The notes: generated from the letters alone by a model not told the origin. A stretch of 64,000 nucleotides of DNA from Saposhnikovia divaricata (GCA_036435485.1 CM071596.1:18936001-19000000); one strand, 5' to 3'. Shown: positions 13,001 to 25,585, numbered from the stretch's first letter. Numbers and translations are program-made.

Positions 13001-15981
13001 TTTTAGACCTAAGTAGTAAATATTTAACAATAGGTGACTAAGATTTAGTTGTTTAGATTTTTGCGGTGATCTCAGGAAAGTATCCAGAGGTTAATCTCAG
13101 GATTCTTATTCTTCTATAAATATATATAATTATAAATTGTTAATATTTACATATTATAATTTTCGGTGAATTTAATATACTTGCCTAAGCAAAAAAAATA
13201 GTATTTCAAGGAGAATTGATTGCAATTTGCCCAATATTTTCATGGAAATCTAGTTTTAACTTGTAATAATTAGATATTCTTGTGTGGCTACAAAAATTTA
13301 CCATCACTACTTACCGTACACATCCTTTTTTGTTGCATGTAAAATAAACTTTGTACAATGACTCATGAGTCACGGGGCATGGAAGATTTGGTGAAGAGAA
13401 AATATAGTTTGTCATCACTAAAATATTACTGTAATCCACCAGCAGACGTAATACTGCTGCAGATATACATAATTCAAAAACCATGTTAGTAATTTCGGAG
13501 TTATGAATATTATTGAAATTAAAAAAATTAGATAATTATATGTTATTGGTGTAACTCGAAATTTAAATTGTATTATTTTCTTGGAATCTAAATATTATGT
13601 TTAATATATAGTTGATGAGAATCGGTCCCGAGACCTTTGGTAGGACTATCTTATTATCCCTCTTACTCTTCTTATATAATAATATAATATATAGGGAGAT
13701 GATCAAATGAGAACTGAGACTTAATCTCAGCCATTCTTTTTTAATAATCACTTTTAATTTGGTCCACACAAATTGTGCTGATTTCTTTTGCATTTTTAGT
13801 TGTGGTGGAGTTTATATAAAGTCAGATGCTCTAAGTTGTGGGTGTAAAGAAAAATATTAAAAAAACAGAAGTAGAATTTTGGTGATTTGGAGCATAAAAT
13901 TGGTGAGTTATTGTAGGGAAAGAGGAATTCATATCGGAAATTAATGTTTTGGACTTCTATTTGGTGATTTGTGTTTATATTTTAGTGATTTGTGTTTTTG
14001 AATTTGGTGATTTGTATCTCTTTTTTGGTGATTTGCGATTGAGTGGTCTCTGGTAATGGAAGTGGTGGAGGTAAAGGTACCGACTTCGAGGAGATGTATG
14101 ATAATTATAAAGAGATGGGAAGAAGTAAAACCGAGGAGATTTGGGGTTATATCATGAAGACGATGATGATAAGAATTGACATGTTTAATATAGTGTGGTG
14201 ATGATATGAAAAATGGATCGGTAAAGATGTCACCGGAACAACGTGATGGTGATCGTGTCTCGGAGCAAACTTGTTTTTGATTTAAATATATTAGAAATAA
14301 TTTAATTTCAATAATCAATTTGTGATTTTTTTATTATAAAATTAAATTAAGTTCATAATTTTCACTGTAAAGGGTTCTCATTAGAATAACATCCATTATA
14401 TATATTAGGGGTCTACTATACTCTCCACTACCACCATTTACATAATCGCCATATCACCAAAATTTAAAGCACCACTGCTTACATAATCACCAAAATAAAA
14501 CCAAAAAAGAACCAAGGGTGGCAAAATGGACCTAATCAAACCAATCCAAACCCAAAATTTAATTTTGGATCAAAATATATCATGTTCATGGTTGGTTTTT
14601 GATCACGTAGTTTCCGCACAAATATGGATGGATCTGAAATTGTGATAATCATATTTGGTTTGATCTGGAGTTGTTCAAGCTTTTTACCCGTTTGGGAAAA
14701 GATTGGCGGCGATGTGATTTGAAAGTTAAAAGGAAAAGCATGGCCGGAAGGGTGTTTTGATCTTATGCCCATTCTGACTTACCAAGGGTGAGGGATGGTA
14801 CCCTTACAGTATCTAGTCAGGGGTTATAAACTTCCACTTACACTTTTATAGTTGTCAAGGCGTCGCCTAGGCGGAAAGGCGGTAAAAAATGAAAAGACGT
14901 TCGAACCGCCTAGATTTTAGTTGCCTAGTTGAGGTAGACAGTGCCTAGGCGGAGCCTAGTCGACGTAGACGGTGCCTAAGCGGCGTCAAGGCGAGGTAAA
15001 CGGTGACTAGGCGGCGCCTAGGAGAGTTAGGCGGCGCCTAGGCGAGTTAGGTGTTCAACTATATATAAAACATTTTTCAAATATATGATTCGACTTTGTT
15101 TATTTCTCCTTTTAGTGGTAAAATTCGTAAACTTGTACTATTAACAAAAGTAGAAGTATATAAAACCTATTTGATTCAATCAAATAAACTAATCTTCACA
15201 TTATTGTAATTATTATTAAAAACCAATTAAAAATATATCTACATAATATCTAAAATATGTCTATATATAGCAAAACGCGTAACTTGCCTAATGTATGCCT
15301 AGGCGGGCGCCTTACCTCCTAGGCATCTAGGCGGTTTGCTATCATCCAGGTTCGCCTTTACGCGTTGACGCCTTGACAAGTATTACATGTAGTAATAACT
15401 TTTATCATTATTGTTAAAATTTAATAAGTTATTAACTGTTTTTTCTGAACAAGGATATAATTATATTCCAAGTAAGCCAAAAGTATCCATAGCTCCAATG
15501 TAGCAAAAATACAAAAAATGAGACAAAATTTCATATATATAAAACCAAAACCATAAAAAACAAAACAAAACCAAATCCATATTTTAGTAATATGATTTTG
15601 GTTCAAAACCAAACCAAATCCATTTATTAATGGATCCAAACCCATCGAAAACCACATTTTTCCGCGCCCATCACCAAGAATTTGACCACCACCTACAGAA
15701 CCACCAATACCTCTATAATTTTGAAGCAAATCACTGAATTTTGTAACACAAATCACCAAAAATTCTGAAACCAAAATCACCATGTGGCGGCAGCTAGTGG
15801 TGGTTGTGGTGGCCGAAGGGCGAAAAGAGGTGGTGGAAAAAGCCGGAGTTGGAAGAGTGAGGTGGAAGGTTTTACATACATGTGTGTGTATATATAATTT
15901 GTTAGACTGGTCCAGATTGAAAATGCTCACTCTAATATAAGGTATCATTTCAACACTTGTATACATATATTAATGAATTAG

Positions 15982-16020
<39 letters not shown>

Positions 16021-19000
16021 TATATATAATATAATGTAAGTAGGAAATATTTATATATCACTTTGGTTGGTTTTGATTTTTTAAATTGATTAAACGAGGT
16101 TAAACCACTATGGATGATTGAATTGGTCAAATCGTAACAAATCACTCCTCATACCACTCGATTTGGTGTAGGATAGTTCAATGATTCAAGTTGTTTGAAT
16201 GGTTTGCATGCTCATTCCTTATGTAAAGTTAAGCTTAATCATTTGTGTGCAGACTTTAGTGATGCAATATTTTGTTGCTAAGCCATGTCTACATGAGATT
16301 TCATTGTTGTGACAAAAAGTTCTTGGTTTGAGACCCTGAGTTTGATTTATAAGTTAGAAAGTACTTGAAAACAAGCATGAGTCCTTAGTGTTATTTTTAC
16401 ACATACACATGCTATATGTGAATATGTGATATTTAGTTTACGCATACATATATGCTATATGTGATATATCCTGTTTTGCTGGTTGCAGATAAAAGCTAGT
16501 GAAACATTAGCTGATTACCACCGCTTGCTTGTTCCTGGAGAGGTATATGAAGGTAATATATGTTAATGTTTAACCCATTTTCGTGTTGCATCGATAGATA
16601 TTTTGTCAGTGCCTGGTTATATTCTCCTAATTTTGTACCATGTAAGATGTGTTGGTGTTTAACCTAATTTTCGGTTGCATATGTGGATATGGTGTCAGTA
16701 TGCCAGACGTACTTTGTACCATAATGTTTTTTGATACATCTTTAAGAAAAATGCATGTTTGTAGGTTCTTGATTAATGAGAAATATTAATATAGAACACG
16801 GTGTCTGCCTTTTTTCTTTAATAATTATAAATTACTTTTTAGTCAATATTATGTGGTCTTTATAAAATTGAAGATTAGCAAGGGCAAGTTATTTTTCCCA
16901 AACTCTAGTTTGTGACTCTTTTAACAGGAAGAAAATATATGGGATGGTTATATAAATCTTATATTAGAATACCAAAATAGATGCAATATCTTGAATCCTT
17001 GATTACTATTTGGTACGTCATTTTTCTTATTCTTTTAATACAATGTTTTCAAGGTCTTTTTAGATATTTAGATTTAGAAATGGAAAGTTATTTTATATAA
17101 AAGTTGGGAAAAAGAATTTTTTTTGTCACTGAACTAATGGCCTTTTTAGAAACCTACCACTTATCTATGAATTTTTCTTTTTTACTCACTAACGTTAGGT
17201 CCGATTTTCTTTTAGTCACTAAATTTAGGTTCGGATTTTGTTTTACTCACTAAACTTAGGTTCGGATTTGATTATTAGCATTATGTTAATTTTTTTTATT
17301 CACTAACCTTAGGTTCGGAGTGAAAAAGTCAATTGAAACTTTAATACTTAAAAATGATGCATTAACAAGGAAATTTGTTAAACTTTAATACTTGAAAATG
17401 ATGCATTAAACTTTGTTTTGAAAATAAATCAATTAAATTTAATAAGATAAAGTTGAAAATAAATCGATAAATTTTAATAAGATAAAGCCTGCATTAAATT
17501 TTATCTTGAAAATAAATTGATAAACTTTAATAAGATAAAGTTATCCTCTCTAATGATTATCTTTACAGTTAAACCTCGATAAATGATTATTCTTGGGACC
17601 GAAAATTTTTATTCATTAATCGAGGTCAAAAATACACTATCTCTATTATGTTGGGACCGGAAAAAAATATTCATTTAACAAGGTTATTCATTTAACGAAT
17701 ATTTATTTATCGATATTTTACTATATCTTAAAAATCATAATAAGATATAGTTTAATAAATATAGGAAAAGATAAAATTAAATTTGAGAGGGATGTTAGAG
17801 TGAACAAGTCGATTGCAATTTTAATACTTGGAAATGATGCATTAGAGAGGAAAACTTACCACTTAATACATCATTAAGTTAGATTTTATCTAATTAAACT
17901 TTATCGATTTAGTCTCAAGATAGAGTTTAATGTAGACTTTATCTTATTAAATTTAATTGATTTATTTTCAAGATAAAGTTTAATGCATCATTTTCAAGTA
18001 TTAAAGTTTAACAAATTGTCCTCTGTAATGCACCATTTTTAATTATTAAATCTTCAATTGACTTGTTCACTCCGAACCTAAGGTTAGTGAGTAAAAAAAT
18101 TAACATAATGCTATTAATCAAATCCGAAACTAAGTTTAGTGAGTAAAACAAATTCTAAATCTAAGTTTAGTGACTAAATGAATACCGGACCTAACGTTAG
18201 TTAGTAAAAAAGAAAAATTCATAGTTGAGTGATAGGTTTCTAAAAAGGTCAATAGTTCAGTGACAAAAAAATTCATTTTCCCATAAAAGTTCTAGTTTGT
18301 GACTCTTTCTTGGTGATAGAATCTCCCCCGGCCCCTCAAATTTTTGATAGACATAATTCAGTTCTTCTTAGAGCATATCCAATATAATATTATAACACAA
18401 TAATAGTGTAAGTTATAGTGTCAAACTCACTCCAACCCAACTCTGTAATGGTGTTAAGATGACACCAAATAAATTGTGTGACGCCAAATTTGGTGTCAAA
18501 AGTACATTTAGTGTTTGAATACCAAATTTGGTGTCTTTTATAATTCCCACTATACCCCTATCTTTCTTAACAAAAACAAATTTATTTTGTATGCCCCATT
18601 TATATCTTCTTATATCCCAACAAAACATTTACTTTTGTAAAGTTAAAAAAACATGTCTTCTTTTGGACAAAAGGTTCTCTTTTGGTGTAAGATATAGTGT
18701 TAATGGGCTGGAATTGATTTTGTGAATTGTGTAATTTTGACACCAAAATAGTGCGAAAGTTGCACTATTTTAGTATTTTAGTGTCATGGGTTGGAGATGG
18801 TCTTAACACAATGTTTTCGAGGTCTAGGCTGATATTAAAATTTTGAAAGGTATAGTTATTTTTCCCAAATATTCTAGTCTGGGACTCTTTTTTAATGGTA
18901 GAATCTCCCCCGGCCCCTTAAATTCTTGATAACTCCATTCGGCATGACATTTTTTATTTCTTCTTTACACAATGTTTTCGAGGTCTATGCATATATTAAC

Positions 19001-20054
19001 TTTTTGAAAGGTGAAGTTATTTTCCCCGAAAATTCTAGTGTATGACACTCTTTATCAATGGTAGAACCCCCCGTACACCACGCCCAAAAAAAATACCCTT
19101 TTATTTTCCCACAAGTGTGATGTTAAGGAAGAAGATAATATTATCACAATAGTTTTTTATTTGCTTAAATCCTACCTTCAAAAAAAAATTGAAACATAAA
19201 CACCATGTTATCTTTTTCCAACATTAACTAACAGACAAAAAGAAAGAATGTACATCTTTTCCACCCTTCTGTCAGTAATACTCCATATCGTCCCTCCTAT
19301 TTTAACACTCTCACCCATGATTTTCTTCCAGAAGACAACAAAGGTAGAGTTGGTGTACTAGTGCCATGTGCTATCAAACTCATACATCGTCAATGTTACG
19401 GATGTTTTGCCATATTCAACATATCTTCAATATGTTTGAGGTTGTGTGTGGTTCTGTTTATTATTTAAAAAAACAGCTGCATTGAATCACGTGTAAATCA
19501 ACTATTTAAATTAAGAGGTCTGTGACATGCTTGATCTTTGGAATGTTGCAAGATAGAAATGAGAAAAGAGACTAGGTACTGATCAAGTGAATTCTTGCAC
19601 TAGTTGTAATGGCTAAGTTGGTATCTATATGTAAACCTCGATATGGATGTAAAATTTTGTTTGTGCATATAACATATAAATCTTAATATGTTTATTTGTT
19701 GCCTTCGAATACTTAGTAATATGTAATTTATTTGTAGTCATTGCAACAATGCACGGTTACAAAAACAAAAGCACTCAAATTTTATTGGGAGAAGAAGCAA
19801 TGTCGTTGGATTTTATTCTTGATCCGACAATTCCCCACCAAGGGAGTTCATTTAAAAGCAGTTGTTATTACCCGGCTGACGGTGATGGCATGGGCGGTTT
19901 CCCGCTTTTGGAAATTGTGCCAGGTTCTCAACTGCAGGTTCTTTATGTAACTTTAGTGATTATTCTAGTTTTTCTTATCTTTTTAATTATGAGGAGAGTT
20001 CTATCCAGGAGATATAGACAATCAGTATTGCCGCAACGGTCTAATATAGCATGA
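3827..20054 (+). CDS. SOL1: SOL1-type M14 zinc carboxypeptidase (carboxypeptidase D-like), 15 exons
   Basis: Exons read by eye: 3827-3950, 4999-5065, 5174-5269, 5977-6007, 6111-6167, 6972-7067, 7964-8086, 9054-9158, 9471-9517, 11143-11268, 11378-11480, 11805-11867, 12470-12553, 16489-16552, 19738-20054. All introns are GT-AG and the join is 1503 nt (500 aa), close to Arabidopsis SOL1. A signal peptide covers residues 1-30. The M14 domain follows with zinc ligands H131, E134 (HGDE) and H232 (SLHG), substrate Arg193 (NRDFPD), Tyr303 and catalytic Glu314. A transthyretin-like domain comes next, then a membrane segment at 463-480 and a short basic tail. SOL1 removes C-terminal Arg/Lys from peptide precursors such as CLE19 in the endomembrane system; that role here is inferred. 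The start is chosen because it gives the signal peptide. Introns 13 (3.9 kb) and 14 (3.2 kb) are swollen by mobile elements. Confidence 0.93.
3952..4029 (+). repeat. (TC)39 microsatellite at the 5' splice site of intron 1
   Basis: A pure TC/CT dinucleotide run of 78 bases begins one base into intron 1 of the carboxypeptidase gene. The donor is therefore AG|GTCTCTCT, which lacks the usual purine-rich +3 to +5 positions. Confidence 0.95.
5357..5590. repeat. Short direct duplication flanking a MITE in intron 3
   Basis: A ~40-bp stretch starting AGTATCCAACATGCAACTAT at 5357 recurs with few changes at 5551. The preceding TCGTATAGTCT is also repeated (about 5339 and 5401), so a ~62-bp tandem duplication is likely, with the 126-bp MITE inserted in the second copy. 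Confidence 0.7.
5424..5549. mobile_element. Stowaway-type MITE forming a 59-bp near-perfect hairpin
   Basis: The element begins CTCCCTCCGTTTC and ends AAACGGAGGGAG, flanked by TA on both sides, the Stowaway (Tc1/mariner) target. Arms 5424-5482 and 5491-5549 are reverse complements with a single mismatch (arm position 13), around an 8-nt loop GGTGCATT. It lies inside intron 3 of the carboxypeptidase gene, so it is transcribed with the pre-mRNA. Confidence 0.88.
12826..13698. mobile_element. AT-rich element with an ACCCGTG-type terminus (possible Helitron-like)
   Basis: The left end TACTAGCTTATTGCCCGTG resembles the start of the repeat at 26128 (GACTAGCTTATAACCCGTG). The right side near 13675-13698 ends in TATATAATAATATAATATAT, resembling the TATTATATAATAGTATAG end near 45050. 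It has no coding sequence. A CTGAGACTTAATCTCAG dyad near 13716 lies just beyond. The ends and class are uncertain. Confidence 0.3.
13699..14851. other. Intron 13 sequence with repeated TTTGGTGATTTG motif
   Basis: The motif TTTGGTGATTTG or close variants occurs several times between about 13870 and 14035. A similar pattern on the other strand (CAAATCACC) appears near 15700-15790, suggesting one older repeat split by the element at 14852-15379. Open frames here have low-complexity products and no domains. Confidence 0.4.
14852..15379. mobile_element. GC-rich-ended MITE with CCTAGGCG subterminal repeats
   Basis: Terminal inverted repeats TTGTCAAGGCGTC (14852-14864) and GACGCCTTGACAA (15367-15379) enclose 528 bp. 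Within 14934-15050 a ~31-bp unit built around GTGCCTAGGCGGCGCCTAGG repeats about four times. The middle is AT-rich. The palindromic GCCTAGGC motifs near both ends look like transposase-type subterminal repeats. I see no clear target duplication. Confidence 0.7.
15380..16488. other. Rest of intron 13 with a (TA)n run
   Basis: A TA microsatellite spans about 15984-16016. The 181-codon minus-strand open frame at 15421-15966 has a biased, domain-free product overlapping repetitive sequence and is not called as a gene. Confidence 0.5.
17100..18290. mobile_element. Foldback/MULE-like element with arms of several hundred bases
   Basis: The left end reads TTTTTTTTGTCACTGAACTA and the right end GTTCAGTGACAAAAAAATT. 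Inverted similarity continues for about 400 bases per side, including TTAGGTTCGGA / TCCGAACCTAAG and AAAATGATGCATTAAAC / GTTTAATGCATCATTTT. No transposase is seen. The long inverted repeats suggest a non-autonomous Mutator-like or foldback element. Exact ends blur into an A/T-rich border. Confidence 0.65.
17564..17725. mobile_element. Small MITE nested in the foldback element
   Basis: The left end TACAGTTAAACCTCGATAAA and the right end, on the reverse strand TATAGTAAAATATCGATAAA, form imperfect terminal repeats. Internal copies of CTTGGGACCG / GTTGGGACCG are typical of a widespread plant MITE type. It sits at the centre of the larger inverted repeat. Confidence 0.5.
18368..18806. mobile_element. 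MITE with TTAGAGCATATCCAA ends
   Basis: The left end TTAGAGCATATCCAA at about 18369 and the right end TTGGAGATGGTCTTAA at about 18791-18806 are imperfect inverted repeats. Subterminal motifs (CAAATTTGGTGTC and related) repeat in both orientations. It interrupts a ~160-bp tandem repeat unit in intron 14. Two opposed short open frames within it are by-products of the inverted repeats. Confidence 0.6.
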
Positions 20055-20885
20055 CATCTTTTATTATGTTGTTGACTTTTGAGTATTTTCCGTTGTATGC
20101 AGTTCTGAATTTTTTCTGTATACAAATGAATCCAGTATAAGAAAAACGTCAATTCTTACTCATTATAATCATAACTAACTATTTGTATTTCTCATTGTTG
20201 CTTTCATTTGGAGTGCCTAATTTGTGGGTTCCATTCTCTTTCTTTTTTGTCAAAAAAAGATTTTCCAAAAAAAAAAAAATTAGCGCTTTATTCCGAAATG
20301 CCTATTTAGATGAAGTTTATGTCCATTAATGATTAAAAACTTTTAGCAATAATTATGTTGATCGGTTGCTTATTGTTTTTGTTCTGTCTTTGCCGCAACA
20401 AAAAAAAAAAGAGGTCTTAGCTCCTTGTTTTAATTGTTGGATCCGGACCATATGTGCATCTTTTGCTGCACGTGTTTGTGGGAGTGTTTCTGGTGGGCTG
20501 ATTGACCTAACAAAGTGAGGGTATGTCCTGGTAATGTTTTGTTGCAACTCAAGGAAATTTTGCATATGCCTTGCTAGTAAATTCGCAGAAAGTAGGAAAC
20601 TTATATTTTGTTACCTACAGATGGTTACTAAGCAAATTTTCAACTGATTCGAGTGCTGAAACATTTCAGATCTCTCCGGGGATGCATCATTAGCTGTTTG
20701 ATATATGTCAACTTCAAGTTGACAATTCTAGTACACAAACAAATGCTGCGCAGCAAGCAACATTTTACATTTGTGGTTACAAAGAATACGTAGGATGAGT
20801 CGATATGCAGACTCGTAGTTATGCGTATACATACATAGCAGTTTATGAGAATTTATGTCTCCTTGCAATACTTCTAAAACTAGGA
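20055..20885. other. Intergenic DNA between two convergent genes
   Basis: This region must hold both 3' untranslated regions. T-rich and A-rich runs occur near 20240-20280 and 20400. I see no further gene. Confidence 0.6.
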
Positions 20886-23742
20886 TTATATATCTTCTCT
20901 AGTAGCACCATCTTCTTGAAGAACTAATTTTTTTAAATGCTGTAGCAGTTGTTCAAAATCATCTTTAGATTTGATGAGACTAAGGCGCACATATCGACTA
21001 CTAGCGCCGAATCGAATACCATCTCGACCAATTATGCCACCAGCTTTTAGGACTTTATAGCAGATATCATCTTCTTCCCTCTCACATTTCAACCATGCAT
21101 AAGCTGTTGCAGCAAGTTTTGTAAACAAGTAACACCAACAACTAAAACTTTGTATAAAGCAACAGATGTGGAATAACTACATCAGAAATTAAGACAAAAT
21201 GCAAATTAAGGAATCAATAACAAACTAACAATCTGTTATGCCTGAATGCATTGATATACCCCTAGCAATTCCTTCAAAAGCTCCTAATGCCACAATCTTT
21301 TATGTATGCATCTTTACAATTTCAAACATTTAAACCATCATTCTCGTGATTTAAGGCAAACATCAAGAAAAGAGATTCGAAATTTGATTACGGTTCTTGT
21401 AGCTCACTTAAAAAATATGAATGCTATCAGAGAATTGTAGATAAACCATGAGTTACTTATCTTGATTTTTCCCATGAAATCCCGAACGAATGAATATTAC
21501 TCCCTCGGTTTCATTTTACATGTTTCTTTGATTTTTTTTTTTCACGTAATTTAAGGGGCAAAAAAAGGTATTTCCACTTTTTATTTTTTTAAATAGAAGT
21601 ATAAATTATAAACCTTTATTCACAAAAAAAAAATTAAAAAATAATAAGTCAAAATACTTTTTCTATGCATCTTAAATTACGTGCAAAAAGTCAAAGGAAC
21701 ATGTAAAATTGGAGTGAGGGAGTATGAAATTCTAGAGGGGATGAAAGGGGATCATAAAGGTGAAGAGTATGATAGAATCTTGAGTGAAAATGACATGTAT
21801 ACTTGTGCATACTGCCGTTCTGCCTTTTGTTTTGAGAAATTACAAGTAATAAGCAAAGTAATGATGCACCTGGAGAAGGTCCTCTGACATTCTGAAAGAA
21901 AGTACAGAAGCTCGGGGCGATATCCTGGATAGTGAAGCGTGTGGACAGTGATACAGTCTGGCTCAAGCTTTCCCAACGATTTCTCATGGTTTCATAAGCA
22001 TACTCAAATATGGATCTTCCATCTCCATCAAGAAGTACGTTTAATAGCTTCAATGCCCTCAACTGAATGTCCCTGGAGACCCCAAAAGTATTGTCATCTG
22101 TATATGTTGACATTCTGTCATACACAGCCTTATCTTTTATCAAAGCCCACCTGAGAACATTCAAGTATTAGCAATGTTACAAACCATTTCCAAAAATCTA
22201 CCATTTTTAGTGCAAGTTGTCAAGGATTAAAATGATGGATTGATTGTTACCCAAATCGAACACCAGCATGACCAGTGAGCTTGGAAAGTGTAAAGATCAT
22301 GAGATCTTCGTCTGATGGAGATGGAATAGCGGTGAAATGTGGCCAATTATAGGCATGATCATGGATTGCCTTGGCAGATGGACCATTAAAAATAGCTTTT
22401 CTTAACTTTCCATCAGGATTGTTCGGTGAAGTTACAAATTCAATCACATTCTTAGAGTCATCAGAACTGTTCTTGTACAATGATGCATCTCCATAAAATT
22501 TATAATGCTCAGTTGCAAAAAATTCAGTCTGTACTTCATAAGCCTAAAAAGGTATATAAAAAGGCCTTTCAATTCATTACTACTAAAAAAATGAATAACT
22601 GAATTTCCAGCCGTAATAGATTAATACCGGGTAGAAAGGGATTGAAACGACGACTTTTGAAGGCGTGGATGAGTTATACAGGGAGAGAGCATGAACTGCT
22701 GCATTGAGGAGTTGGGTAGAACCAGTCCCAAAAACAACATATTTCCCTTCTGTTACTGCATTTCCAGCTATAGAATGTAGTCTACAGATGCTTTTTTCGA
22801 GTTCCTGTGATGTATATGTGTGGTCATGGAATATATAGCTCATTCGATGCCATCCTGTCACTACAAGTGCACTACTAGCTGCATTTTGCATCCAATATGG
22901 CTCTAAAAACATGGGATCCCCACTGCAAAATGAAATAGCGATACTCAGTTCTGTAGAAGACTTGATAAGTTTAGGACAAAGTTGTAAGTTCACAAGGTAA
23001 ATAGACCACAGTTTCAAGGGTAGAATTTTTTAGTAGATTGGAATATGCTCCTCCACAAAATGTACAACAAATAAAGGCTACTTATTTATGTAAATATGTT
23101 GCAAGTGAAAGCAGCTAAAAGATTGACATATACCATATATTATAAACAGATTTTTAAGACATAAACCATTCACTTTTCCAGGTATTCCAGCTTCAAATTA
23201 ACCTAAAGTCACTGTTCAATCCAAACCGAATCAAACACGACGGTCAACGAGTGTATGCCACTTGTAAGGTAGGGGGTCAGGGTAAGCAGATCTTAGCTCT
23301 ACTACCATGGGGAGTGGACTAACAGTATTAGACACAGACGATGTACAAGACGAAAGAAAGTCAAGCGCCTGTAAGAATACCAGGAAGTAAAACAATGAAT
23401 AACAAGCATGCAGACTGCAGTATTAGTAAACATTTACCTGTCTACATCAGCAGGACAATCAGGGATGTAAGTAGAGCAATCAGGGCCAGCATAGCAAGTA
23501 TTACACTCACAAACTGGTTTACCATCGACAACTACACCATCCAAGTAAGCTCTTCCGTGGCCCGAACACGAAATAGATGCCACAGCTTCTGCTTCTGCTG
23601 CTGCACTTGTGCTCCAACTCAAACTACATTTCTTACTCAGTAACACATTATATGACAAGAATATATTCACAATTATAGAACACAAAAGACAAGTATATGC
23701 ATATTTGTTGTATTTAGAACTTTGATCAGTTTTAACTCCCAT
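20886..23742 (-). CDS. TAR3/4-like: Alliinase / tryptophan aminotransferase-related protein (TAR3/TAR4 type), 5 exons
   Basis: Exons on the minus strand: 23742-23438, 22922-22628, 22543-22251, 22150-21870, 21103-20886. Introns are GT-AG and the join is 1392 nt, 463 aa. Residues ~16-35 form a signal anchor. Residues 57-96 form a cysteine-rich EGF-like alliinase domain (CSGHG, CECNTC, GPDC). The PLP-dependent alliinase/aminotransferase fold follows: GTGSTQ near 165, SPNNPDG at 239-245, AYNWPHF near 264-270, and the Schiff-base lysine K288 in TLSKLTGHAG. The C-terminal RYVRLSLI motif is present. Relatives TAA1/TAR2 convert tryptophan to indole-3-pyruvate for auxin; the activity of the EGF-bearing TAR3/TAR4 group is poorly defined, so I do not assign a substrate. 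A Stowaway MITE sits in intron 4. It converges on the carboxypeptidase gene, with no evident functional link. Confidence 0.93.
21500..21722. mobile_element. Stowaway-type MITE in intron 4 of the TAR-like gene
   Basis: The ends CTCCCTCGGTTTCATTTTAC and, on the other strand, CTCCCTCACTCCAATTTTAC are terminal inverted repeats, flanked by TA on each side (21498-21499 and 21723-21724). It is 223 bp and non-coding. It is a different subfamily from the perfect hairpin at 5424. Confidence 0.85.
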
Positions 23743-25585
23743 GTTAATACTTTAGACTTGGTGCATTATGATCATAGAACTGAACCTTGCATTCTTTTAT
23801 GCTCTTTACCTTCGGTCCAGTCCATTTTTAAATTAAATTAAATTTTGTCCCTAAATACGTGTCAATTTTTATTTTCAAAGCAAATTTATAAATGATCCTT
23901 CTAAACTATTCTATATATACTATTTCTAGATTTGATTCATTAAAATCTTAGTTGAATTTTTAATTTTCAATATATTAATTAAGAGTATTCATAGAAAAAA
24001 AATATTTAACTAACATTTTCTTAATATGCTGTTTTTTTTTTTGCAAAAAGAACATGTAAAGAAGAATCAAGGAGTAATTATTTATAAAAAATGCTAAAAA
24101 CATTAAATTAGTATTTATAATAATTCCCAAATTTAAAAATTAAGATGAGGTATTGGGTAATTTAATTTTGGATTAATTTGCGCAAATAAGTATAAGAGCT
24201 ATTAATGATATTGTCAGTTTTAGCTTTATATCGTGCACGTTTCATAAATATCAATATGAGTGTTTTAAATAATATTATATATATATATATATATATATTT
24301 TAATGTTTTTTTTGCAAAAAGTACAAAATAACGTTTACAAATTTCATTAACCCGAAAATACTTATTTTATACATTAACCTTTATTATTTTATTTGTTATT
24401 GTCTTTTTTGAATGAAAATTTGTTTTTGTAATTTAAAATCAATTAATTTTATATATTTTTCACTCAATAACTTAATTATAGTATATATAATTATTTTTAA
24501 TTTTTTTAAAAAAATAATATCTACAAAACTCATTAATAACTTTTGCAAAATGTTAAACAATTTAGCAATAATTTTAATTTTTGTTTAATATTATTTGAAA
24601 ATATAATTACTAACAATATTTATAAAATGACAAATTTATCCCTAATCTACGAAACCACAAAACCATCTCTGCACCAGTCATGTAATTGGTCCCCGTTTTT
24701 TGGCGAGTACTATGCAGATCTAGGAACGATGGAATCTTTCTTTACTCCTATTACATTGTGGAAATCCATAACGATGTGTACATTGTACAATATTCTTTAC
24801 CATATGCATTGAATTTTATTATTCTTTATTACTATGTAGTAGTAGGAACTTTTTAGATAACCAAAATAAAACATGTGCTACATCTGTCCTGTTGAGGCTG
24901 GCCGCCACCAGTGTAAGAATAAAAAAACGTACCTACAAATTTTTAATAAAGAATTGAACACTTATCGAGCCAATTCAACTCTTTTGATGTGTATTGAAAA
25001 TATAAATTTAAAATATTTATTGATGGCAAATTAATTCGATTCGATGAATATTCGATTTTTTGAATATATCGAACCCAAATTTTTGAATTTGTATGTAAAT
25101 TTAAATATTAAACTCGAAATTTTTTGAATATGGATTTGGATTTTATGTTTATCGATCTGAAACCTGATTCGAAATCCGAAACTCGATCTGAACCCGAAAT
25201 CCAAAAAATACCCTAGTGTATCCATAGGGTGAAGGAGGTATATATCTGTATTTCACACAAAATTGATGAAAATAACCATTTTGAGGAAGATGGTTCAAAA
25301 TAACGGATTGAATACACATTAGTCAGATGAATATTCAGAATAAATATGATACGCATTTGCCATTTGGATATCACATATGGGATACCAATTGTCAATTGCG
25401 TATCTATTATTTTTTTTTGATATACGCATTTGTGAGTTGTGTATCATATGTAAAATGGGATCTCCAATTGTAAAATGCGTATCCCATCCGATAAAAATCG
25501 TCACTCTATCCAAAAATTGATATTTTTGTTAATTTCACTTAAAAACTTGTTATTTTAACATTTTTCCGTATACATATACGTACAC

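Larger units (their letters stand above)
17040..19110 (+). repeat. Broken ~160-bp tandem repeat array in intron 14
   Basis: The unit starts ACAATGTTTTCGAGGTCTA and contains GAATCTCCCCCGGCCCC. Starts are seen near 17040, 18808 and 18967; the last two are 159 bp apart. A partial earlier copy (AACTCTAGTTTGTGACTC) lies near 16900. The copy starting at 17040 is interrupted by the foldback element and resumes at about 18290-18367, then is cut by the MITE at 18368-18806. Confidence 0.7.

Noticed and set aside
13941..14318. A 125-codon minus-strand ORF in intron 13
   Set aside because: Its His/Lys/Ser-rich tail comes from the repeated TTTGGTGATTTG motif read backwards.
15421..15966. A 181-codon minus-strand ORF in intron 13
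   Set aside because: Sits antisense inside an intron in repetitive, low-complexity sequence; no domain or plausible codon pattern.
20055..20885. A functional pairing of the two convergent host genes
   Set aside because: Convergent neighbours in plants are common, and nothing in the sequence ties peptide processing to the aminotransferase-like enzyme.
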